Of a DNA stretch of 64,000 bases, positions 1 to 7,209 are shown piece after piece. This DNA is from AWTP1-13 sp033764875. Its GTDB lineage: Bacteria; Pseudomonadota; Alphaproteobacteria; Rhizobiales; Hyphomicrobiaceae. A model generated the notes under the pieces. That model searched no databases. It was not told the origin of the DNA and saw only the letters and a program-made list of their open reading frames with translations. The stretch is from the NCBI GenBank assembly GCA_033764875.1, contig JANRIO010000033.1, forward strand, positions 1-64,000, in the 5' to 3' direction. Within the stretch, counting starts at the first letter, position 1; every line of letters starts with the position of its first letter. Made by a program: the position numbers and the translations under genes.

Positions 1-702
1 CCGGGCGAGCTTGATCTCGAGCACCTCGCCGATGGTTGCCGACGGACCGTTGGTCATCATGACGATGCGGTCGGACAGAAGCACGGCTTCGTCGACGTCG
101 TGCGTGATCATCAGGATGGTGTTGCCGAGCTTCTGATGCAGCGCCATTACCGAATCCTGCAGGTGTGCGCGGGTCAACGCGTCGAGCGCGCCGAAGGGCT
201 CGTCGAGCAGGAGCACCTTCGGCTCCATGGCGAGCGCCCGCGCGATGCCGACGCGCTGCTTCATGCCGCCCGAGATCTCGGCAGGCCGCTTGTCCTTGGC
301 ATGCCCCATCTGCACGAGCTCGAGGTTGTGTATCGTCCACGCATGCCGCTCCTTGCGCGACTTGGTGGACGCGAACACCTTGTCCACCGCGAGCCGCACG
401 TTCTCGTAGACCGTGAGCCAGGGCAGCAGCGAGTGGTTCTGGAACACCACCGCGCGGTCGGGGCCGGGGTCAGAGACCTCGCGGTTCTCGAGCAGCACGG
501 CCCCCATCGTCACCGGCGTCAGCCCGGCGACGATGTTGAGCAGCGTCGACTTTCCGCAGCCCGAGTGGCCGATGATGGAGACGAACTCGCTCTTGGCGAT
601 CGACACCGATACGTCGGACAGCACCTCGGTCACCTTGCCGCCGCGCGAGAAGGTCTTGTCGACGTGATCGATGCGAAGATAGGGATGCAGTGCGGGAGCC
701 AT
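1..702 (-). CDS. nrtD: Nitrate ABC transporter ATP-binding protein NrtD (3' end cut by window)
   Basis: ATPase subunit that powers nitrate/nitrite import at the inner membrane with NrtA and NrtB. The 234 codons present read as an ABC ATPase: Walker A GHSGCGKST at residues 45-53, Q-loop in VVFQNHSLLPW, signature ISGGMKQR and Walker B LLLDEPFGALD, then the H-loop in MITHDVDEA. The SLLPWLTVYENV stretch is typical of the NrtD/TauB/SsuB group. It starts at ATG 702 with GGAGGA just upstream and lies 13 bases after the nrtB stop codon. Roughly the last 30 residues and the stop lie outside the window. The nitrate assignment comes from the adjacent nrtA and nasST; alone it could be a taurine or sulfonate ATPase. 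Confidence 0.9.
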   Translation of the reverse strand, partial: MAPALHPYLRIDHVDKTFSRGGKVTEVLSDVSVSIAKSEFVSIIGHSGCGKSTLLNIVAGLTPVTMGAVLLENREVSDPGPDRAVVFQNHSLLPWLTVYENVRLAVDKVFASTKSRKERHAWTIHNLELVQMGHAKDKRPAEISGGMKQRVGIARALAMEPKVLLLDEPFGALDALTRAHLQDSVMALHQKLGNTILMITHDVDEAVLLSDRIVMMTNGPSATIGEVLEIKLAR

Positions 703-715
703 GGTGTCCTCCTCC

Positions 716-1618
716 TCAGTTCGATGCCGTGCCGCGCGTGACGAAGTGCGCGACCAGTGCGACGACGCGGTCGAGCAGGAAGCCGATGCCGCCGATGTAG
801 GCGAGCGCCACGATGATGTCGGGCAGCCGCGACGAGTTCCACGCGTCCCAGATGAAGAAGCCGATGCCGACGCCGCCGGTCAGCATCTCGGCGGCGACGA
901 TCGCGAGCCAGGACAGGCCGATGCCGATGCGCAGGCCCGTGAAGATGTAGGGCGCCGCCGACGGGATCATGATCTTGGTGAAGAACTCGTAGTGGTTGAG
1001 CCGCAGCACCAGCGCCACGTTGCGGTAGTCCTGCGGGATGTTGCGGATGCCGACGGCCGTGTTGATGATGATCGGCCAGACCGAGGTGATGAAGATCACG
1101 AAGATCGCCGACGGCTGGCTGTCGCGGAAGGCGGCGAGCGAGATCGGCAGCCAGGCGAGCGGCGAGATCGTGCGCAGCACCTGGAAGATGGGATCGAGCC
1201 CACGCATCGCCCACACCGACTGGCCGATGATGGTGCCGAGCGCGATGCCGATGAGGCCCGCCAGCCCGTAGCCGATCGCCACGCGCTGCAACGACGTGAG
1301 CACGCGCCAGCCGAGCCCGATGTCCTGCGGGCCCGCGACGAAGAACGGCTCGGTGATCAGGTCCTTGGCCTGATCCCAGATCACCGTCGGCGGCGGCAGC
1401 GTTGATCCGGGCTTGCTGCACAGCATCTGCCACACGACCATGATCAGCGCGATGGTCACCAGCGGCGGCACCACGTTTGCCGCGATCTCGGAGGCGCGCG
1501 GCAGCAGTTTCGTCTGCAGGAAGCTGGCCTGCGCGCCCCTCAACTTGATCACCTCGGCGGACCCCGCCGGCGCCGGCGTCGCCCGCACCGTCTCGCTCTT
1601 GAGCACAGTCATGTTCAT
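716..1618 (-). CDS. nrtB: Nitrate ABC transporter permease NrtB
   Basis: Inner-membrane channel subunit of the nitrate importer, 300 residues, matching the NrtB/CmpB family length. It shows several hydrophobic segments beginning near residue 50 and a binding-protein-dependent permease core. The EAA-type loop that contacts the ATPase falls around YRNVALVLRLNHYEFFTKI. I chose ATG 1618 (MNMTVLK) because a GAGAGAG purine run precedes it and the longer reading upstream enters the nrtA 3' region with Arg/Ser-rich, non-membrane sequence. It lies 61 bases downstream of nrtA and 13 bases before nrtD, consistent with one nrtABD operon. Confidence 0.9.
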   Translation of the reverse strand: MNMTVLKSETVRATPAPAGSAEVIKLRGAQASFLQTKLLPRASEIAANVVPPLVTIALIMVVWQMLCSKPGSTLPPPTVIWDQAKDLITEPFFVAGPQDIGLGWRVLTSLQRVAIGYGLAGLIGIALGTIIGQSVWAMRGLDPIFQVLRTISPLAWLPISLAAFRDSQPSAIFVIFITSVWPIIINTAVGIRNIPQDYRNVALVLRLNHYEFFTKIMIPSAAPYIFTGLRIGIGLSWLAIVAAEMLTGGVGIGFFIWDAWNSSRLPDIIVALAYIGGIGFLLDRVVALVAHFVTRGTASN

Positions 1619-1679
1619 GGCTTCTCTCTCGTTCGATGAATGCTGGACGGAGGGCCGCCCCCGCGGGCGGCCCGAAAGC

Positions 1680-2993
1680 TCAGACCTCTGCCCGCTTGAT
1701 GGAGAGGGTCTTGAGGTAGCCCATCGGATCGGCCGGATCGAACACCTTGCCGTCGAAGAATGTCTCCTTGCCGCGGCTGTCGCCCGAGACGGCGTCCGCG
1801 ATGCCGAGCGTCTTGGCGGCATCGCGCCAGAGATCCGAGCGGTTGGTCTTGTCGACGAGGGCCTTGATGTCGATGGAAGGCTCGAACTTGCCCCAGCGGA
1901 TGTTCTCGGTGACGAACCAGGTGTCCAGGCTCTTCCAGGGGTAGGAGACGTCGCCGCCCTGGCCCCAGAACTTCATCAGCAGGTTGGTGCCCTTGGCGAC
2001 CTTGCCGCGCCCGTAGTTGATGTCGCCCTTGATGCGGCCGATGATGTCGGGCACGGGCACGTTGAACCACTGCCGGCGACCGATGATCTCGGCCATCTCC
2101 TGCTTGTTCTCCATCTTGTCGCACCACATCTGCGCCTCCATCACCGCCATCATGATGGCCTTGGCGGCGATGGGATTGGCATCGACCCAGTCGGCGCGCA
2201 TGCCGAGCACCTTCTCGGGGTGCTTGAACCAGACCTCGCCGGTCGTGGCCGCGGTGAAGCCGATGTTCTGATTGACGAGCTGCTCGTTCCACGGCTCGCC
2301 GACGCAGAACGCATCCATGTTGCCGACCTTCATGTTGGCGACCATCTGTGCCGGCGGCACCACGATGGTGGAGACGTCCTTGTCCGGATCGATGCCGCCG
2401 GCGGCGAGCCAGTAGCGGATCCACAGGTCGTGCGTGCCACCGGGGAAGGTCATCGCAACCTTCACTTCCTTGCCCGCGGCCTTCTTCTTGGCGAAGGCAT
2501 CCTTGAGCGGCGCGGCATCAGTGCTGACGGGGAGGTCCTTGTACTCGTTGGAGACCGACAGCCCCTGGCAGTCGTAGTTGAGATTGAGCAGCGTATACAT
2601 CGGCAGGGGCTGGTTGTTCTGGATCACCTTGCCCGTCGTGTAGAGGTGCACCTTCGGCCGCAGCAGGTGCGCGCCGTCGATGCCGTTGGCCTTGGTGCCG
2701 AGCGCCATGTTGTCCCGCGTGGCGCCCCACGACGCCTGCTTCAGAACCTCCATGTCGGGCAGGCCGTGCTTGGCGAAGAAGCCCTTCTCCTTGGCGATGA
2801 TCAGCGGCGAGGCGTCCGTGAGCGCGATGTAGCCGAGCTTGGTCCCCTTCACCTCCGGGCCTGCGCCCCAGGCCACGTGCGCGCCGCCGATGAAGCTGGC
2901 CTTGGCCGCCGCGATCACGGCGGCCGTGCTGCCGGACGCCTTCAGGAAGCGGCGGCGGGAGAGGTGGATTTTCGACTGCGCCTTGCGGGTCAT
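1680..2993 (-). CDS. nrtA: Nitrate ABC transporter substrate-binding protein NrtA
   Basis: Periplasmic (or membrane-tethered) nitrate-binding protein of the NrtA/CmpA family, 437 residues. The N-terminus has a twin-arginine signal, SRRRFLK near residues 12-18, followed by an Ala-rich hydrophobic stretch, so export by Tat is likely. The body shows family landmarks such as KLGYIALTDASPLIIAKEKG, NMALGTKANGIDGAHLL and GNMDAFCVGEPWNEQL. It is the first gene of nrtABD and follows a 356-base leader that carries a terminator hairpin ending 61 bases before the start codon. Its partner nasS, upstream, is a cytoplasmic paralogue lacking a signal peptide. Confidence 0.92.
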   Translation of the reverse strand: MTRKAQSKIHLSRRRFLKASGSTAAVIAAAKASFIGGAHVAWGAGPEVKGTKLGYIALTDASPLIIAKEKGFFAKHGLPDMEVLKQASWGATRDNMALGTKANGIDGAHLLRPKVHLYTTGKVIQNNQPLPMYTLLNLNYDCQGLSVSNEYKDLPVSTDAAPLKDAFAKKKAAGKEVKVAMTFPGGTHDLWIRYWLAAGGIDPDKDVSTIVVPPAQMVANMKVGNMDAFCVGEPWNEQLVNQNIGFTAATTGEVWFKHPEKVLGMRADWVDANPIAAKAIMMAVMEAQMWCDKMENKQEMAEIIGRRQWFNVPVPDIIGRIKGDINYGRGKVAKGTNLLMKFWGQGGDVSYPWKSLDTWFVTENIRWGKFEPSIDIKALVDKTNRSDLWRDAAKTLGIADAVSGDSRGKETFFDGKVFDPADPMGYLKTLSIKRAEV

Positions 2994-3053
2994 GCGTCCC
3001 TCGTCTCTTCAGATCACTGGAGTGGCGATGGACCGCGAAGGCCATTCGCCAAC

Positions 3054-3109
3054 AAAAAAGCCGCGTGCCTGACGCTGCGCGTTCGGCGCAGGTGCATCAG
3101 GTCAGCGGC
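3054..3109 (-). terminator. Intrinsic terminator in the nrtABD leader (attenuator)
   Basis: Read on the minus strand, GCCGC and the following CTGA..TGCGC pair with GCGCAGCGTCAG..GCGGC around a CGAAC loop. The hairpin is immediately followed by six T residues (3059-3054). It lies inside the untranslated leader, 60 bases upstream of the nrtA start, where it would stop transcription before the operon. In NasT-regulated operons such a leader terminator is bypassed when NasT binds the hexaloop hairpin just upstream. The hairpin and T-run are seen directly; the attenuation role is inferred from the nasST context. Confidence 0.75.
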
Positions 3110-3118
3110 GTTGCTGGT

Positions 3119-3158
3119 GGCCCTTCGTTGGACCGGTGACGCCTGAGCGGGCGCCACC
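3119..3158 (-). promoter_or_regulatory. Two-hairpin leader element, probable NasT (ANTAR) RNA target
   Basis: Two adjacent stem-loops on the minus-strand leader, each with a six-base loop. The first (3158-3135) has a 9-bp stem GGTGGCGCC/GGCGTCACC with loop CGCTCA. The second (3134-3119) has a 5-bp stem GGTCC/GGGCC with loop AACGAA. ANTAR proteins recognise paired hexaloop hairpins with A at position 1 and G at position 4. The second loop fits; the first does not, so the match is partial. Placement just before the leader terminator and next to nasST supports the assignment. Confidence 0.6.
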
Positions 3159-3172
3159 TCAAATCCCATGGC

Positions 3173-3190
3173 TATCAAGGAGCGTGCCAA
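3173..3190 (-). promoter_or_regulatory. Sigma-54-type -24/-12 promoter of nrtABD
   Basis: TTGGCACGCTCCTTGATA on the minus strand matches the sigma-54 consensus TGGCAC-N5-TTGC, with the required 10-base spacing between the GG and the downstream G. The only departure is A instead of C in the -12 dinucleotide. The predicted start near 3163 would put the hexaloop hairpins at the very beginning of the transcript. NtrC-like dyads lie about 110 and 155 bases upstream. Confidence 0.6.
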
Positions 3191-3265
3191 CTCCGAGTTG
3201 GCGCGATTGAAGTATACAAATCAAAGCTTTGCGGGATTGCCCTGCAATCAGGCGGCCAGCGGTTG

Positions 3266-3282
3266 TGCTGGAGCGATGTGCA
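3266..3282. promoter_or_regulatory. NtrC-like binding site (degenerate)
   Basis: TGCTGGAGCGATGTGCA: one perfect half-site (GTGCA) and one partial (TGCTG) with 7-base spacing, as in the NtrC consensus TGCAC-N7-GTGCA. It is centred about 110 bases upstream of the predicted sigma-54 start, a usual enhancer position. Confidence 0.45.
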
Positions 3283-3309
3283 CCCGCAGCGCTCCATAGG
3301 CCAATATTT

Positions 3310-3328
3310 GTGCACTGCACCAGTGCAC
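3310..3328. promoter_or_regulatory. NtrC-like binding site (strong dyad)
   Basis: GTGCACTGCACCAGTGCAC is a perfect 19-base dyad that contains TGCAC-N7-GTGCA, the core of the NtrC consensus. It sits about 155 bases upstream of the predicted sigma-54 start of nrtABD and just after the nasS stop codon. Confidence 0.6.
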
Positions 3329-3349
3329 GGAGGGGCGCACGCGAGCGGG

Positions 3350-4546
3350 CTAGGCGTTGCGCCGGATGCTCCACGGCGCCAGGTGTGCGGCGATGTCCTG
3401 CGCCTCGAACGGCGGGCCCGCGAAGGCGCCGACGCCGTCGGCGGGGCCGCCCGCCGGCTTGCCCGTCTCGGCCCCCAGGATGGCGTCGAAGAGGTCCGGC
3501 CTGAACACCGCCACCGCCTCCTTCAGCAGGGCCTCCGACATGGGGACCTGCCCCCAGCGCACCATCTGCGCGTAGAGCCACGCGGCCTGCACCGGGTTCG
3601 GCCGGCCCGCGCCCTCCCGGCCGACCAGCAGGTAGATCGGGCTCGCCCGCACGGTGCCGTCCGGCGAGACCTTGAGCCGTCCCTGCAGCGTCCGCAGGAT
3701 GACCTCCGGCGCCACCCCGATCCGGTTCGGCGCCGCCAGGATTCGCGCCACCTCCGCATGGTTGGACGGCTCCTCGGAGAATTGCGCCGCGCGGCCGTGC
3801 GCCCGCACCAGCGCGGCGACGATCTCCGGGTTGCGCGCGGCATAGTCCGCCCGCAGCGCCAGCACCTTCTCTGCCGCCCGCTCCAGGATCTCCGAGACGA
3901 AGTGCAGGATGTGCGCGATCCCGAGGTCCACCGCGACCGAGTTCCACGGTGCGCCGACGCAGAACGCGTCGACCTGGCCCTTGACGATGCTCTCCACCAT
4001 GAACGGCGGCGGCAGCACCACGAGGCGGATGTCCTCGTCCGGATCCACCCCGCCCGAGGCCATCCAGAACCTGAGCTGGTAGTTGTGCGTCGAGTAGGGG
4101 AAGGTCATGCCGAACGTCAGCGGCGGCTCGCCGGCGGCCTTGCGGCGGGCCACGACGCGCGCCAGTGCCTTGGCCGTCACGGCCGGATGCACGACATCGC
4201 CCTCCGCCTCGGCCACGATCGCCGCGTGCAGCGCGTTCGTCACCGTGATGGCGTTGCCGTTGACGCCGAGGTTGAACGGCGCGATCAGCGGCTCCCGGAA
4301 GTGGCCGAGGCCGAGCGTCGAGGCGATGGCGACCGGCGCCAGCAGGTGCGCCGCATCGAACTGCCCGACGTTGAGCCGGTCACGCACGTTCGACCACGAC
4401 ACCTCCCGCACCAGGTCGACGTCGAGCCCCTCCTCCGCCGTGAAGCCCTTGTCGACCGCGACGATCAGCGCCGTCGCATCGACCAGCGGAATGAAGCCGA
4501 TGCGAAGCGGATTGCCGGACTGCGCACGTGTCTGTGGGGAGGGCAT
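3350..4546 (-). CDS. nasS: Nitrate/nitrite sensor protein NasS
   Basis: Cytoplasmic nitrate sensor that holds the antiterminator NasT inactive until nitrate or nitrite binds. The 398 residues are paralogous to NrtA/CmpA (RIGFIPLVDATALIVAVDKG; VDAFCVGAPWNSVAVDLG) but begin directly with a short hydrophilic N-terminus and have no signal peptide, which is the feature that separates NasS from the transporter's binding protein. It lies 9 bases downstream of nasT, an arrangement known from Azotobacter, Paracoccus and Bradyrhizobium. The start at ATG 4546 leaves a family-typical length. Confidence 0.88.
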   Translation of the reverse strand: MPSPQTRAQSGNPLRIGFIPLVDATALIVAVDKGFTAEEGLDVDLVREVSWSNVRDRLNVGQFDAAHLLAPVAIASTLGLGHFREPLIAPFNLGVNGNAITVTNALHAAIVAEAEGDVVHPAVTAKALARVVARRKAAGEPPLTFGMTFPYSTHNYQLRFWMASGGVDPDEDIRLVVLPPPFMVESIVKGQVDAFCVGAPWNSVAVDLGIAHILHFVSEILERAAEKVLALRADYAARNPEIVAALVRAHGRAAQFSEEPSNHAEVARILAAPNRIGVAPEVILRTLQGRLKVSPDGTVRASPIYLLVGREGAGRPNPVQAAWLYAQMVRWGQVPMSEALLKEAVAVFRPDLFDAILGAETGKPAGGPADGVGAFAGPPFEAQDIAAHLAPWSIRRNA

Positions 4547-4555
4547 GGGACGGCT

Positions 4556-5170
4556 TCAGCCTTTCAGCAGGTCGTAGGAGTTGACGAGGCCTTCTGCCAC
4601 GTCCGCGATGCGCCGGCCCGAGCTCATCGCCGTCTTGCGCAGAAGATCGTACGCCGCCGCCTCGTCGAGATCCCGGCTTTTCATCAGGATGCCCTTGGCC
4701 TTCTCGATGACCTTGCGCTCCTTCAGCGCGCTCTTGGTCTCCTCGAGCTCGGTGCGCAGCCGCTCGAAGGCATTGAAGCGCGAGATCGTCATGTCGAGGA
4801 TGGAGCGCACGTGCTCCTTCTTCAGCCCGTCGACGATGTAGGCGCTGACGCCGGCCTCGATCGCGGACGTGATCGTGTCGCGGTCCGAATGGTCGACGAA
4901 CATGGCCACCGGCCGCCTGACGATGCGCGACACCTGGAACATCTGCTCGAGCACGTCGCGCCGCGGGTTCTCCAGGTCGATGATGATGACGTCGGGGTCG
5001 AGCGCATAGACGCGCTCCAGCAGGCCGGTGGCGTCCTCCAGCACGGTGAGGTTGGCAAAGCCCGCCTCGCGCAATCCCGTTTCCAGGATGGCGCGCCGAA
5101 TCGGGTTCTCGTCGATGACGAGCACCTTCAGGGGAGCGTCTGTCGAAGGCAGCGACAAGGCTTGGTGCAC
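4556..5170 (-). CDS. nasT: ANTAR-domain antitermination response regulator NasT
   Basis: RNA-binding antiterminator for nitrate assimilation operons. Residues ~14-130 form a receiver domain (KVLVIDENPIRRAILETGL; conserved Asp in DVIIIDLENP). Residues ~140-200 form the three-helix ANTAR domain (ALKERKVIEKAKGILMKSR, then AAAYDLLRKTAM). Freed from NasS by nitrate, it would bind hexaloop hairpins in the nrt leader and prevent termination. The start used is GTG 5170; no good ribosome binding site is visible there, so a start a few codons further in (TTG of LSLPSTD) is possible. It forms a two-gene unit with nasS. Confidence 0.9.
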   Translation of the reverse strand: MHQALSLPSTDAPLKVLVIDENPIRRAILETGLREAGFANLTVLEDATGLLERVYALDPDVIIIDLENPRRDVLEQMFQVSRIVRRPVAMFVDHSDRDTITSAIEAGVSAYIVDGLKKEHVRSILDMTISRFNAFERLRTELEETKSALKERKVIEKAKGILMKSRDLDEAAAYDLLRKTAMSSGRRIADVAEGLVNSYDLLKG

Positions 5171-5237
5171 CGTGAATCCGATGCCCGATCCTTACCCGCT
5201 TCTGTCCACCGCGCAACGCGCTCCCGCTGCCTGCGGA

Positions 5238-5253
5238 TGCGGCAATTGCCGCA
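5238..5253. promoter_or_regulatory. Perfect 16-base palindrome upstream of nasT
   Basis: TGCGGCAATTGCCGCA lies in the 109-base gap between the MaoC-like gene and nasT, 68 bases upstream of the nasT start. It could be an operator or part of a hairpin at the end of the upstream transcript. No T-run follows on either strand, so it is not a standard terminator. Confidence 0.3.
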
Positions 5254-5279
5254 TTTGTCTCCGCAGCGCCCGGCATCCT

Positions 5280-6140
5280 TCAGCCGAGCGTCGCCAGGCC
5301 GTTGTTCAGCACCACCACGTCGCGCTCCACGACGCGGGCGCGGAACGAGGCCTGTCCCTTGCCCGGCCAGATCTCGACCCGGATCGTCTCGCCGGGGTAC
5401 ACGGGCGAGGAGAAGCGCACGTTGAGGCCCTTGAGCCGCTCGGGCTCGTTGTTGCAGCACGCCTTGAGCACGGCGCGCCCGGCGACCGCATAGGTGCACA
5501 GCCCGTGCAGAATGGGCGCCTTGAAGCCGCCCTTGGCCGCCACCTGCGGATCCGCGTGCAGCGGATTGCGGTCGCCCGACAGCCGATAGATGAGCGCCGC
5601 GTTCGCCGCAGTCTTGATCTCCACCTGCATCTCCGGCGCCCGCTCCGGCAGCACGTGCGGCTCCGGCTGCGGTCCGCTCTTGCCCCCGAAGCCGCCGTCG
5701 CCGCGCAGCATCGTCGTCGATGTCATGGTCGCGATCTTCTCGCCCGTCGCCTTGTCGAAGAGCGTGCGCTCCGAGTACATCACCGCGCCCTTGTCGGCCC
5801 CCTTGTCGAGAATGTCCGTGACGCGCCCGCGGCCCACGATCGTGCCCGCCGCCGGCAGCGGCTTGTGCAGCACCAGGGCCTGCTCCCCGTGCAGCACCTT
5901 TGCGGCGTTGACGCCCGTCTCCGGGTTGCCGAGCCAGAAGCCTGGATAGGCGATCACCACCGCCATGGTCGGCAGCGCCTGGAGCGATTTCTCGTAGACG
6001 AACTTGAGATCGTCGGGCTCGGCGGCCGGGTCCGCCGCGCAGCCTGCGCCGAGCGCGTAGAGGATGGTGTCCTTGTCGGTGTAGGTGTGCTCGATCTCGG
6101 GGAACGTCCAGTTCATGAGCTTGTCGGGATCGATGGCCAT
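5280..6140 (-). CDS. MaoC-family hydratase (enoyl-CoA hydratase 2 type)
   Basis: Predicted (R)-specific 2-enoyl-CoA hydratase of the double hot-dog type seen in the C-terminal half of peroxisomal multifunctional enzyme 2. Of 286 residues, the N-terminal half is a degenerate hot-dog fold. The C-terminal half carries the hydratase motif, with the catalytic Asp and His in YRLSGDRNPLHADP near residue 205, followed by GGFKAPILHGLCTYA. ATG 6140 (MAIDPDKLMNW) is preceded by GGAGAG; the longer reading to 6254 adds Arg/Gln-rich sequence without support. It stands alone between nasT and the divergent DUF2852 gene. The substrate is not evident. Confidence 0.85.
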   Translation of the reverse strand: MAIDPDKLMNWTFPEIEHTYTDKDTILYALGAGCAADPAAEPDDLKFVYEKSLQALPTMAVVIAYPGFWLGNPETGVNAAKVLHGEQALVLHKPLPAAGTIVGRGRVTDILDKGADKGAVMYSERTLFDKATGEKIATMTSTTMLRGDGGFGGKSGPQPEPHVLPERAPEMQVEIKTAANAALIYRLSGDRNPLHADPQVAAKGGFKAPILHGLCTYAVAGRAVLKACCNNEPERLKGLNVRFSSPVYPGETIRVEIWPGKGQASFRARVVERDVVVLNNGLATLG

Positions 6141-6380
6141 CTGCGTTCTCTCCACCCCTTGGCGTTGTTGTGCTGATCGCGTCGCCACGCACACTACGCC
6201 GGCCCCTGTCGCCCGGCCCTCCTGCGGATTGGAAAAACTGCTGCCCCTGCGCACGCGTGTCGCAAGCGTCGTGCGCGCATCCCATGTCTCGGTGTGGCCC
6301 GGCGCATCCTGCGCGCAACCCCCACTCGCCGCCGGGGGAGCTGCCGGTCGCCTGGATCGGAAAAATTCGGCGCTCCCCTC

Positions 6381-6410
6381 TTGACGCTCTTGTCGCCCCG
6401 ATCCATCTAT
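6381..6410 (+). promoter_or_regulatory. Candidate sigma-70-type promoter upstream of the hairpin array
   Basis: CTTGACG (6380-6386), then an 18-base spacer and ATCTAT (6405-6410), fits the alphaproteobacterial housekeeping pattern loosely. It would transcribe the four hairpin repeats and the DUF2852 gene. A second TTGACA at 6427-6432 lacks a convincing -10 box. The remaining gap from 6141 to 6380 holds the 5' flank of the MaoC gene; nothing else was recognised there. Confidence 0.4.
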
Positions 6411-6440
6411 GTAAAAGTAATAAACATTGACATCATGTCT

Positions 6441-6675
6441 CTAACCGCGCCTTCCGGCCGGCTCCCCGAAAGGGAAGTCGGAAGGCGCAAGCAAGGACCC
6501 TAACCGCGCCTTCCGGTCGGACCCCCGAAAGGGAGTCGGAAGGCGCAAGCAAAGACCCTAACCGCGCCTTCCGGCCGGACCCCCGAAAGGAAGTCGGAAG
6601 GCGCAAGCAAAGACCCTAACCGCGCCTTCCGGCCGGCTCCCCGAAGGGGAGTCGGAAGGCGCAAGCAAAAGGACC
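6441..6675 (+). repeat. Four tandem ~58-base hairpin repeats in the DUF2852 leader
   Basis: Four head-to-tail units start at 6441, 6500, 6558 and 6616 (59, 58, 58 and 60 bases). Each begins CTAACC and carries the invariant 10-base inverted arms GCGCCTTCCG and CGGAAGGCGC. Between the arms is a variable centre built on CCCCGAAAGGG or close variants, and each ends AAGCAA(A/G)..GACC. Arms are identical in all copies; changes are confined to the centre and tail. The last unit's tail supplies the AAAAGGA ribosome binding site of the gene that starts at 6683. This is not CRISPR, since no unique spacers separate the copies. Confidence 0.9.
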
Positions 6676-6682
6676 CACGGCG

Positions 6683-7144
6683 ATGTCTGACGTGGTTGCG
6701 CGCATTGACGACTTCGGCAAACCGGCATGGATCGCCCTGATGGTGATCGGCTTCATCGTCTTCTGGCCGGTGGGGCTCGCAATTCTGGCCTACATCATAT
6801 GGAGCGAACGAATGGGTGGATGCGGTCGATACCGGGATATGAGCGACTGGCGCGAGCGTACTGCGGAGCGCTGGGAGAGGAAGCGGCAGCGCTGGGAGAG
6901 CCGCATGGAGCGCTGGGGCCACGGCCCGACGCTTCGCCCCTCCGGCAACCGCGCCTTTGACGAGTACCGCGAGGAGGCCCTGCGCCGTCTCGAGGACGAG
7001 GCGCGCGAGTTCAAGGAGTTCCTCGAGCGGCTGCGCCACGCCAAGGACCGCGCCGAGTTCGATGAGTTCATGCGCGATCGCCGCAACCGCGGCCCGGAGC
7101 CCTCCTCGCCTACTCCGCCGGCGCCGGGGCCCTCATCCGCCTGA
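6683..7144 (+). CDS. DUF2852 family membrane protein
   Basis: A 153-residue protein of unknown function in a family confined mainly to Rhizobiales. Residues ~15-42 form one hydrophobic membrane segment (WIALMVIGFIVFWPVGLAIL). The rest is a highly charged, Arg/Glu-rich, probably helical or coiled-coil region (about 55-140) ending in a Pro-rich tail. ATG 6683 is preceded by AAAAGGA, which belongs to the last unit of the tandem hairpin array, so this gene has an unusually structured leader. It converges with bamE. Confidence 0.8.
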   Translation: MSDVVARIDDFGKPAWIALMVIGFIVFWPVGLAILAYIIWSERMGGCGRYRDMSDWRERTAERWERKRQRWESRMERWGHGPTLRPSGNRAFDEYREEALRRLEDEAREFKEFLERLRHAKDRAEFDEFMRDRRNRGPEPSSPTPPAPGPSSA

Positions 7145-7209
7145 GGCCTGCGGAAGGGACGTGAATGCAGGCAGTCCCGAAGGCTGGTCTCCGGACCGGC
7201 CTTCGCTTG

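Noticed and set aside
1413..3146. A 577-codon plus-strand frame opposite nrtB and nrtA
   Set aside because: Antisense shadow; nrtA and nrtB carry the family motifs and coupled operon structure.
6441..6675. CRISPR array reading of the four repeats
   Set aside because: Units are contiguous and nearly identical along their whole length; there are no unique spacers, and no cas gene is nearby.
6500..7039. A 179-codon minus-strand frame through the hairpin array and the DUF2852 gene
   Set aside because: Its repeated C-terminal peptide is only the translation of the hairpin repeats; no ribosome binding site, and the DUF2852 frame is coherent.
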